This document shows, piece after piece, positions 24,085 to 33,701 of a stretch of DNA of 64,000 bases. The stretch's first letter is position 1; every line of letters begins with the position of its first letter. The notes under the pieces are model-generated. The model ran no database searches. It had not been told where the DNA came from and saw only the letters and a program-made list of their open reading frames with translations. The stretch is from Labyrinthula sp. Ha (Eukaryota; Sar; Bigyra; Labyrinthulida; Labyrinthulaceae): positions 1,178,001 through 1,242,000 of the forward strand of contig JAALGZ010000012.1 in NCBI GenBank assembly GCA_015227615.1, given 5' to 3'. Position numbers and translations under genes: made by a program.

Positions 24085-24969
24085 TTACGCAGATTCTACC
24101 TCTTTTTTCATGTGATCATACCATCTCCAAAATTCATCCTTATGAAGAAGCTTATCATTTGGAAGTTCTTTCAATTCATCCCATAATTTATAATTTCCAT
24201 CCAGCACGTTAAATATTCCAAAAACAACTAAATCTTCTATAAGAACTTCAAAGTCATCATCAAGCTTTCTATCTATTATATACTGACTCCATTTATTTAA
24301 ACTAACTAACATGGAATCAAACGCTTCTTCATCACTTTTCAAACCTCGTTTTCTCATCATACCTTTTTTCGCAAGGAAAGTCATGAAAAATGGAGTGCCA
24401 TATTTGACTAAAACTCTTTCAAATAGATTAAAGTTTGAGTTTGAAGAGATATACTCAAATGACTTAAAAGCATCAGGCAATGATCTATATAGGTTAATTG
24501 TCAAAAACGGTGCCAACTCTTCATCCACAAATTTTCTCCATTTGGGGCTTTCATCTGTAGTCTTTGTTCTAGTGTTGAAATCTTTGGAATCAAGAAAATA
24601 TTGGATAATGTCATCTGAATTTATAAGCTGTTCAGAATCAAGCATTAAAATGGGAACCTTTTTGTATTGTGAAAATTTAAGTTCTTTCTTTGTAAAAGGA
24701 TTCACTTCAACTTCTTCTTTTATTTCAATTTGATTATACTTCAAGAAAGTCTTAACTTTGTTACAAAAAGGACAAACTCCATACTTGTAGAGTTTTAGCT
24801 TTGGTGATTTTTCTTCAGGGAACGATATTTTCTCTGAAACTGTTGTAAAGGGGCGGTAAGCAAGTGCGCTTAATCCAAGTATTGTTACTGGTTTAGAAAC
24901 TTTGTATCCTTTCTGAAAGGTTTTAGCGGATACACCTTTCAGCAAACTTTTAAGTAGGCCACCACGCAT
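24085..24969 (-). CDS. PTGES2: Prostaglandin E synthase 2-like glutaredoxin/GST-fold protein
   Basis: One exon, 294 residues. After a basic N-terminus with a hydrophobic stretch (about residues 27-38, PVTILGLSALAY) that could be a mitochondrial or Golgi membrane anchor, a glutaredoxin-type domain carries the CPFC motif (C66 to C69) in YGVCPFCNKVKTFL. It is followed by the cis-Pro region KKVPIL and SDDIIQYFL. An all-helical GST-like C-terminal half then carries PKWRKFVDEELAPFLTINLY, typical of the mPGES-2 family. In animals this protein binds heme and glutathione, and its prostaglandin activity is disputed. In a protist a general thiol or heme role is likelier (inference). The gene is in the same direction as the Roco gene upstream, 369 bp away. 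Confidence 0.85.
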   Translation of the reverse strand: MRGGLLKSLLKGVSAKTFQKGYKVSKPVTILGLSALAYRPFTTVSEKISFPEEKSPKLKLYKYGVCPFCNKVKTFLKYNQIEIKEEVEVNPFTKKELKFSQYKKVPILMLDSEQLINSDDIIQYFLDSKDFNTRTKTTDESPKWRKFVDEELAPFLTINLYRSLPDAFKSFEYISSNSNFNLFERVLVKYGTPFFMTFLAKKGMMRKRGLKSDEEAFDSMLVSLNKWSQYIIDRKLDDDFEVLIEDLVVFGIFNVLDGNYKLWDELKELPNDKLLHKDEFWRWYDHMKKEVESA

Positions 24970-25338
24970 AAAAACTGTAGGAGAATTAAGAAATTGTATA
25001 TATTGTCTTATTGAAAACCAACAGCGATGAATTTGATAGCTAAACGTTTTTCTTTTTCGTAGAACCTCAAGTTCGTTATGAATCCAAGTAGCTCAATATT
25101 GCATTACCAGGAAAGAAATGCTGGATGAAGACCCAGTAAGAGTATACGAAGAAAAGGATGTCTTGCTAAGTTAATTCATTGTGTCATTGAAACCAATTGT
25201 TACACACCTTTGTAACAATTTACTCGAGTTATTTGCCTTTTTTTTTAGTTTATTTTGTTTTATGGAGTTTCCAGCGGAAGAAAAGAAAAGTATGAGGATT
25301 TTGAGAGAACTAACGCTTTTCAAAAATAGAGCTACAAT
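24970..25338. other. Spacer between Roco and PTGES2-like genes
   Basis: 369 bp of AT-rich sequence on the 5' side of the PTGES2-like gene and the 3' side of the Roco gene. Apart from the perfect inverted repeat listed separately at 25193-25220, nothing is recognised. Confidence 0.5.
25193..25220. promoter_or_regulatory. Perfect 10-bp inverted repeat with CCAAT
   Basis: AATTGTTACA at 25195-25204 and its exact complement TGTAACAATT at 25211-25220 flank a 6-bp spacer, with CCAAT at 25193-25197 overlapping the left arm. It lies 119 bp past the Roco stop and about 225 bp before the PTGES2-like start. It could act as a promoter palindrome for the latter or as a hairpin at the Roco 3' end. Confidence 0.4.
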
Positions 25339-28097
25339 TTAAAAGTTAAAATCTTCTAAAGCTTTCAAGTCTATATTTTGGGCAACAGCTTTCTGTATTC
25401 CACTTTCATCTTCTAACCAAATAGCATACTCTGTAAATTCAGGTGATTTTTCCGTTTCAAGTCGTTTAACTTCTCTCAAATCTTTAGTTTTTCCTGATGT
25501 TCCAGTCAAAACGTAATTTAGTTTCAACTGATCACCCATGGCTTCTGTTTTGAGCTTATTTATCAAAGATATCACCATTTTCAATACTCGAGGTGCTATT
25601 TTTTCTTCCTGTAATTCAATCGTGATTTTATCAGACTGCGCAGAAAAAAATACTTGCGACGTACAATCAGAATAAATAAACTCCAAGAAAGCAAAATCTT
25701 TTCCAAGCATCGGTTCTTGAAGAGAGGAATCGAACCCAGAAGCTGCCATGAGATTGGCTACAATGCAGATTACCCTTTGAAACAACCCTGTTGGAAGAAA
25801 AAAACCACTGAAATCCAAGAACATTTTAGTAAACTTCCCATTAGTTGCACTCTCCTCTGCAGCTTTTACCTTTTCTTCTAAGATTGGGTTTTCAATGTAT
25901 GAGTCACGCAACAGACTTGGAATTAGGTAATACTTATCTTTGGATTTCTTGTTGTTTGAAGCGTATGACCATTCACTAATCAGAAGAGAATCTTTCATCA
26001 AATCAACTAAGAAATCTATTTCCTCATCAACACGCGCACTTTTATTTTTAACCTGTTCTTTAGGCGCTTGTTTTTTCTTAAACAGTTTCATAAAAGCTTT
26101 CACATTATGTTGAAAGTGTTTATTTCTACTAAACTTATCCAAACTTGGATCCTTGCCCCAAATAACTTCTAACAGTGCTCGAGAAATAATTCCGGTTTCT
26201 CTCATTTTCATCCACGCCTTCTTATCTTGTGGACGTATTGTATCAGGGATTGGATGTCTATCATCTCTGATCAACATACCTAACTTATCTATAACCCATT
26301 GAGGTTCAGTGATAACTCTCTTTTTCAACTCAGCAGTTTGGTTTAAATAAATCAAAACTCCAAGTTCATTAAAACGCTTTAATACTTGAATAACTTCTTC
26401 TTCACCACAAGAAAAATCTTTTGCCCAACTAATGACATCATCAGTGTCTTGCCAGCTGGCTTTTATTAATTCATCTTCAATGAGAAAATCACAAAGTAAT
26501 ACCCAGCGAAGAGGAATCTCCTGTTCGACATAAGGTTCTTTAATAGCTACTTTCTCAATTTCTTTCCTTAAGGATTCAACACCCTCGCCTGAAAGATTAC
26601 TAACTGGATAGAAAGTCAATTTAGAATCAATTGTTTGATTTTTTACTAAGTAAGCATGTCTTTCCACTTGCACAGATTTCAACAAGATGTCATCGCATTT
26701 TTTCAAATAAGCATCAAGATTCGGATAAGAAATTTTATCTAGTTTTGTGCCAACAATGAAAACTGGTGCATCAGCAGCATGCAGCATAATTGAGTTGATC
26801 CAAAATAAAAGATATTCAATCGCTTCAGGGTTTGGTTTTAATTCTTCTCCCTCAATATTAATCATCTCAGAAAGATCAAACACTAACAAATAAACTCCAA
26901 ATTTTGTCAAAAACAGATGGTGCAATGTATAAAACACTTGCTGCCCTCCCATATCCCAAATTGAAAAAGTAACTTTGTTAGGATCTTCTTTTCCTTCAGA
27001 AGCCATTGCTGCTCCCAAAAGCTTATTACCAAATCTTCTCGCAATATCTTCCTCCTCAAGCAGATACTTATTTCCTTGGTCATTATCTATACTTGTAACC
27101 ACATCAACCTCCTCCCTCTGCGCAACACCATTCTCTTGAACTCTATTCTCTTGACCTTGATTAGCACCATTTTGATTACCATTACCTGCATTTGCCTCAA
27201 CAACTGGTTCATTTCTACGAGGCGCAACTTCTCTGTCTCCAATTTCTGGTTTCTCTGTTTCAACAACTGTATCTTCTGCTATGTTAAACGTTTGCGCCTT
27301 TTCCTCGTAATCCTTTGCTCTTTCCTGTTGTGCATTATAGAATACTCTAGCTGCAGCTTCATTAAAATTAGCACTTTGTGGATCTTGAGGTTTCCAGCCT
27401 GATGTGTCCGTCTTTTTCAGATCTGCCCCAATTGTTGAATCAAGTTCTGGAACAAATTTTTCTCCTAACAAAGCACGCACTAAACTAGATTTTCCATGTC
27501 GACCTTGACCTACGATCATCAACTTAGCTCTACCCCACCGAACTCTAAGAAATGAAAAAATGATAAAATCTACTTTGTTTTGTTCGTAAGTTGTCTTGAA
27601 AAAATAGCTTTGACATCATTATTATGTTTATTTCGCGCAATAACTAGGTTAATTTGCATATCTGCAAAACGAATCGGGGCATTTTGATAGGTGTGGATGT
27701 CTTCTAAGTAGTAGTTAGTTCTAAATGCCTCGGTGATTTTCTCTAGTTCAGGTTCCGTGATTACATTATTGTTCAAATTAATTTCTTTTAAAGAGGTATT
27801 GTTTCGTATGAGATCTGCTATCGCATCACATTTTTCTATTCCATTGTATCCAAGTCTCAATTCTTGAATTTTTGTTCTTCTGTTCACTGATCCCAGTGTT
27901 GCGCAAACCTGTGCAAGTTTCACACTACCAAGCTTTGTTCCATCTAAGTTAAGTACTTTAACTCCACATTTTGGATCTGATAAACCTTCAATTAAAGAGT
28001 TAAAAAACTCGTCTGAAAGCGGTTGGTTTTTTAAATTTACAATTGAATATCCCCCTTTCTTCAGACGCTCTAAGTCAATTTGGTCTATGGGATCCAC
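25339..28097 (-). CDS. Roco-family protein: LRR, Roc GTPase, COR; no kinase
   Basis: Exons 28097-27574 and 27544-25339, with a 29-bp intron 27545-27573 (GTAGAT...TTCTTAG), encode 909 residues. Residues about 15-150 hold leucine-rich repeats (LKEINLNNNVIT and kin). The Roc GTPase follows: P-loop GQGRHGKSS (187-195), DMGGQQ (372-377), TKLD (441-444) and the G5-like PVSNLSGEG. An insert of about 150 residues, low-complexity and rich in Asn, Gln and Glu, separates the P-loop from DMGGQQ. In ordinary Roc domains this gap is about 40-50 residues. The rest matches the COR dimerisation region (WVIDKLGMLIRDDRHP). There is no kinase domain, unlike LRRK2. Known Roco proteins are dimeric G proteins in signalling; the role here is unknown. 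Confidence 0.88.
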
Positions 28098-31000
28098 AGT
28101 GTTATCAGCTAAATCTTAAAATAAAAAGGAGAAATATACGTTTAAACACTGAGGCTTGATTATTCACCATTTATTTAAATATTTTCCTTTAGTTTTCCAA
28201 AGTTGTGTTTGTTTTTATGCAGGGAATGTGTTTGTCTGTTTTTCTTCCCAGAGTTTGGAACAAGAAGGAACCTGTCTATTTTGGACAGGGGTTGAATTTC
28301 TGATACGGGAAGTTTACCGACTTTTTCTGTGCAATTGCATTTTTCTCGTCAAAATGTTATTTCAAACCAAATTAGAAGCAAAGTATTCATCGTTTAGCAA
28401 GAGCTACATCTTTGGAATAATCCTACACTTGTAGAGGCTTTAATCGACCACTTAAAACTGGATTGGACAGGGTAAAGGTGGTCCTATAGCTCTCAACATT
28501 TATACTTGAGAGCTTAAGCTATGCATCAAGTTTTTCTAAAGAGAGTCTTGGCAGTGCAGAGAGATTCTAGGTACTTATTGTTCTGTGTGATTTCCTTCGT
28601 TATCTCTGCAACTATCGCTAAGATAGTTGCTACTAGTCCTAGTCTTACTCCTGCAAATGGTTTTATCAAGTCTGACTTGGTCGGCGACTCAATAGGAGCA
28701 CAAATATAGCTTAGACATCATTCTATGAAGCACTTATCAAACATTTTGTCTCCAAATTTTAGTTTGCATACCAACCTGGTTATACATAATTTTGTTGTAC
28801 ACGTATGATTCCTAATTGTCCAAAGGAGAACAACATGTTCATCTTTTGGAGGTTAACCCTTAACAGGGCCTTAGAAAACTCCAGTTAGATAAGGCTATTC
28901 AGAAAGAAGTAAAATAATTATGATAGAGCGAGAGAAATAGGAACTTTTTCAAATAAAAGATCCTCCCTTTTGATTTTTACTACAATTAGACACAAGGTCT
29001 ATTTGCAATTATAACGAGGTGCCTCATATTATTGTTTTACAAGAAAGTACAATCAAAAGGTAACAATAACTGTACTGCAATATGTTAGCTGGTATGAAAC
29101 TTTCCTTGTATTTAGGCATTTCGTGGCCTCTGTGGGAGACGTAACAGTCAGAGTTTATCTCCTGGTACCCTTGTATCCTGGTTCGGGGTGTCAGTGATAT
29201 ATGACGAAGAAAGCAACGTGATGCCCTGGAATTTTTACCTTCGAAAATTACAAGAAACCTTTAACCATTGCTTTTCACTTTAAAGTTTCTTCTCATGATC
29301 TCGGTAGCTATGTATTAGACTCTGAACTATGTATCTCAACTACGAAACAACCCCTAAGATTGAGAAGTGCTCCACTCTTAGTCTTATAACTCTGGACCAA
29401 GGTTCTACACCAAGTTTTGTTTAATATTTTGAATTAATAATAGATAATCAAACTGTTCTCATTCTTCATTATCAAGCTCCTATATTGCGCTCTCAGAAAA
29501 AATCTCATTGCTACGGAGCTTAGTCTGAAAAAAATCAAAGCTTCAACTCGAGTTTATTTACTTCAAGAAATTAAGCTATTAGAAATGGATAAAAGCACAG
29601 AACAAATTCCAGAGATGTTATAATTATGTTTTGTAAGAGCCAGATGATTACTGAAACTAATTAAAATCTAGCACGACAAAATTCAAGAAATTTAAATGAA
29701 TCCAGACAAGGTTTGTGCTCGTAGAATAACTTCACGGTTTATAGTACCTAAGTTTTTCTTACAAAAATCTGAGTATCAGGAAACATGAGGTGAAGAACTT
29801 TTTTTGAAAGGTGTATTATTTATGGATCAAGGTTTTTAGGAAACTTTGTCGAAAGGAGGTTCTTATGAGTAAATATTCTAACTGATATATCTAACTCCTA
29901 GGTACCAGAAATACTGCGTTTCATCACAGGAAAAGGGTAACAGAGTGTACTGAAGATGTCGACGCTGATATATGGCATGGTAAACTTAAGATATAGTCTT
30001 TTGTGTAGAATTACTATTAAAATTGAACCTAAATTTTAGTAATGATAGGTTGGCCTTAGAACTCTTGGGGATTTCAAGCACCATAAACCACCTACTTGAG
30101 GGACCAGAGAAAAGGTGACTACATAATTTAATTTATTCGGTAATATGAATGGTTTACTTGTGTAAAGCTTGTAATGGTGACATGAATTTCATAATACTTA
30201 GAGTTTCTATTCCATGTACGTGTTTCTTGCTACATTTTTTTAATAATCTGCCGTTATCAGGAACCAGTTCGCGTATGAAAAGTGAAGGTTATACTTACAT
30301 TGACTTGAATAAATTCAATAATTCCAAAATATAAAAATTTCTTTTTAAACAAGACACTAGTAGTGATAAAATTCAATTGTTGTATAATTTTCGAGTTGAT
30401 GAAGTGTCTTCTGGATCAACTTAAGCCGGAGAGATGACAATGTGCACTCTTTCCAGTCCTGGTAAGAATGAGTACATTTTACGCATATTAGTTAATAGCA
30501 AGTCTGCGTTTTCACTAGATCTTATTTTCTCTATTACAATATTCCAAGTGCTAGGTATTATACTCTGCTCCATACTGAGTATCCTGAGGAACTTCTTAAT
30601 TTTAGCTTAGATCATTCTTTCTTTTTTAATATGAAGCTCCGTTCAGTACAACTACATATGTTGCAATGCTTAGAGTTTGGTAACTTATTGAATCTAAATG
30701 AATATATTCGAGGAATTTTATGAGCAGTAATGCTAACTTTACTTTTCATCATGGTTTATATCTAACGTGTACCTGCAGGCAATAGCGTCTAGGATCTACA
30801 AAGCTCTAACTATGGTAAAGGCATACATCCATCAAGATTTGCAGCATGGCACTATGCATAGACTCAATAAAACTGAATCCAAAGGTCCTCCTTACCCTTT
30901 TTGAAAAATTTTACTTATTTCATTTGTATGATTTGGAATGTGGTTTAGTTCCCCAAATAGTATATATATCCCTTTACAGAAAATGTTTGCAGGTCTGCAT

Positions 31001-32495
31001 GCTAGTAATATACCGGCTTTAGGTTTACTCTGCTATTGTCACTGCATGGAATTGCAAAAAGAATATAAAATGCTCAATACCTTAACTCGTGTAAAACAAT
31101 TGCTATTACCTAAGACTGTACTGCACTCTACGGAGAGTTTTCTGTTTCTATATCATCCTTTAACTGATAATCAAATTTGACTATTAGCTTTCTTGCTCCT
31201 CATCTTCTCTTGGACCTGTTACAACTCTCTTCTTTTGAATATTATTCTTATTCATTGCAGTTTTGGCACAAAATATTGGCGAATGTCATAAATTTAAATC
31301 TCAACAAAAAACAGGAACTCAAAAGACTAGGTAAAATAAAAATGTTGTCTAATTGAAAATTAGAATAGTTTGACTACTAGTTAATGACATTAGTCCTTAA
31401 TAATATGAGCCAATGTTGATCTAAAAGAAAACTTCATTATTATGTATACTATCATGGAGAATTTAACATGAATGTAAGGCAATAAGCGGAATTTATATTG
31501 ATAGGTTTTGCACCTGTTCGTTTATGTTTAAGAAGGACGTGAGGTTGCAGTGTTATTTGAAACAAAGAGAATTAATAACTAAAAAAATAGCCATTGAACT
31601 GAACAACCGGTAGCATTTTTTACAGAGTCCTTAATTATGTATTGGAACTAAAACTTTAAGAGTATTGGATTCAACTGAGTACTGTGGAAATCCTTTTACC
31701 AGGCAGATATTCTAACGAAGTGATTATAAACTGTTATCATTTATGATGTCATAAAGTTAACGACGCGAGAATCATGTTTTCTAAATAGAACTGTTCAACA
31801 AAAGATTTAACATGCAATTTTTTCCAATTCTATTCTGTGATTCGATAATAGTATTACCCATTTCATGACATCAGTTGCGGTCTTATTATCTTAGGTTTTT
31901 GGGTGTCTGTAAATATTCCGTTTACTTTCCTTGGCTAGCTAAAGCAACCGCGCATCATGTATTGTCCCTGTAGCAGTGCATTGAGTTGTTGGAGATGATA
32001 TTGGTATTTGAAACATAAACATTATAAACAAACTAGTAGCTAGAAAAAATGACAAGAACTTCAAATCATATTTAATTCTAGACTTTTCAAAATCTCAAGT
32101 GCCTTCGCGAAAATGATCTTTGCTCAAGATTCTATTGTGCAGAAAGGGGATATACATTGAAGTTCGTAAAGGCGGTATTGGCAATGAATTAAAGGCTCTC
32201 TGAGAAAGTGGAAAAGGCAAGCACAGCTTAGATGACAATGGTTTACTTGTTACTAGGATGATTCTGCGCATATGATAGTTTATATTAAGTACTCAGGGAG
32301 AGCCTCCTCTTCCAGCAAAAAAGAACTATATATAGTATGAAGCAATTTAAAATGTATTTCATATGTCTTCAAGAATATTGAAAGTATGCGAACCAGAATC
32401 TACCGGTAGTTGCTTTTTAATAAATGTGTCTCGTTATTGATTAAACATGGGCAATAACTAAGTTCTAACATGATGGCATTACCACAGTTAAAGCC
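28098..32495. other. Gene desert
   Basis: About 4.4 kb between the divergent Roco and kish genes. Open frames at 28156-28434, 28521-28709, 30149-30334 and 30938-31180 lack motifs, and several have no ATG at the listed start. Part of the first few hundred bases must hold the Roco promoter. No RNA genes or repeats are recognised. Confidence 0.5.
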
Positions 32496-32723
32496 ATGGT
32501 TGCAACTTTGTTTGATTTCTCGAAATGGATACAACTTGGACTCTTGTTTATCTGTACATGTTCATATCTCCACAGAAAATTCGGCCCTTATAAAATGGGA
32601 GACCCAAAAATCCAGGGAATGATAATTAATTTTGGCTGGAAAGCTGCAAGAATAGGTGAAAGACTATCTCCCTGGGTCGCTGGCTGCTGTGTCTTGATCG
32701 CATTCAATCAACTCATTTTCTAA
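32496..32723 (+). CDS. TMEM167: Protein kish (TMEM167 family)
   Basis: A 75-residue two-helix membrane protein. It matches the kish family: FDFSKWIQLGLLFICTCSYL at the N-terminus (first helix about residues 11-26) and WKAARIGERLSPWVAGCCVLI at the C-terminus (second helix about residues 56-74). The invariant ARIGER-SP segment is intact and the length is as usual for the family. Kish proteins act in the early secretory pathway at the Golgi. No intron is needed. It is convergent with the Qb-SNARE gene, 85 bp apart, another secretory-pathway gene. Confidence 0.93.
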   Translation: MVATLFDFSKWIQLGLLFICTCSYLHRKFGPYKMGDPKIQGMIINFGWKAARIGERLSPWVAGCCVLIAFNQLIF

Positions 32724-32808
32724 AAAACCCGTGGATAACAAAAATATAAAATGAAAATGAATAATATCGTCTTGATTGCGAGGAACACCTCTGTTACAAA
32801 TTTAAATT

Positions 32809-33444
32809 TTAAAAGATGGAACTAAAAACAAGGTAGATCATAAGAAACCCGATGACCCCAAATGCCGCTTTGATTGCAAGCTTTTGCCTTTGATTCCTGT
32901 TTGACATTCTTCTCAAAATGGTATCTGCCTGTCCAGTCAAGTTATTCGTTGTACGAAGTCTATCGTGAGCGGATTCTAGTGTTTCCCGATTCGATTTCAG
33001 TTTGTCTGTAATATCAGCTCCGCTTTCGAGTAAATCATTCATCAATCCTTGTGAGCGAAGAAGAGTTTCGTTACTCTTTTGTATCCGCTCGTTGACTTCC
33101 ATTAACCGCCTTGTCTCATCATCGGATGCGTTAAACTCACCTGAAAACAAGGCATCTCGCTTGAATGAAGATTTCAGCGATTTAAACTGGTCGCTATGAC
33201 TTCGTATTTCTTTTCTATAAGCCTCAAGTTTATTCTTGAACTCATCTTTTCGAGAGGATACTTTGATTTCATTTTCAAACTGTTTGAAGGAGGAGTTCAC
33301 GGACTTCACAGAAGATTCAACCTGGGAGATATTTGATTCAATTAACGTGTTTGAGTCTGATCCTATAGAGTCCTTAAGCTGCAACAAATTTCCCTCTAAT
33401 TCCTTTATCTGTGTTGTTAAATCATCTTCATAGATTTCTTCCAT
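32809..33444 (-). CDS. Qb-SNARE (Vti1 / NPSN / membrin type)
   Basis: 211 residues, one exon. The N-terminal half is charged and helical, as in Habc bundles (KRDALFSGE near residue 96 recalls the family). The SNARE heptad region runs from about 118 to 182 (NERIQKSNETLLRSQ, then ITDKLKSNRETLESAHDRL). It is followed by a short basic linker and a C-terminal membrane anchor at 189-210. SNAREs of this class drive fusion at the Golgi, endosome or vacuole. The central zero-layer residue, normally Gln in the pattern SxQRETL, is Asn152 here (KSNRETL). Which Qb subgroup it belongs to is not clear; Vti1 and the plant NPSN group both fit. Confidence 0.85.
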   Translation of the reverse strand: MEEIYEDDLTTQIKELEGNLLQLKDSIGSDSNTLIESNISQVESSVKSVNSSFKQFENEIKVSSRKDEFKNKLEAYRKEIRSHSDQFKSLKSSFKRDALFSGEFNASDDETRRLMEVNERIQKSNETLLRSQGLMNDLLESGADITDKLKSNRETLESAHDRLRTTNNLTGQADTILRRMSNRNQRQKLAIKAAFGVIGFLMIYLVFSSIF

Positions 33445-33494
33445 TATCTAAAAGCTTTGAAAGATGTCGGGCTACAGTAATGCCATATCATCTT

Positions 33495-33653
33495 CTATTC
33501 ATCCACAGATCGAAGTATATTGCCAGTAGCGATATATACTGCTCCTATACCAAATGCCCCACTAAAACAACAGTTCAGAATATCTGTAGAAAAATAAGCA
33601 TTTATTAAACTCAATTTATATGAAAAATATAACTTTCTTATTTTTTTAATCAT
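33495..33653 (-). CDS. Possible tiny membrane protein (DUF4536/DMAC1-like tail?)
   Basis: The minus strand ends in a short hydrophobic stretch, ILNCCFSGAFGIGAVYIATG, then NILRSVDE and a stop. It resembles the single-helix DUF4536 proteins (animal DMAC1/TMEM261), which carry Cys just before a Gly-rich helix. An acceptor-like TTTTTCTACAG ends at 33584, so 33583-33495 may be the last exon. The first exon was not found. Alternatively one small open frame from the ATG at 33653 gives 52 residues. It lies 50 bp upstream of the SNARE start and is collinear with it. The call is weak. Confidence 0.25.
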   Translation of the reverse strand: MIKKIRKLYFSYKLSLINAYFSTDILNCCFSGAFGIGAVYIATGNILRSVDE

Positions 33654-33701
33654 TTTTAATTTGCCTTTACACGATGTATGATCCTCACTGTATAGAGGCA
33701 A

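Noticed and set aside
25725-25745. Second tRNA B-box-like string
   Set aside because: It lies inside Roco coding sequence and lacks the rest of a tRNA.
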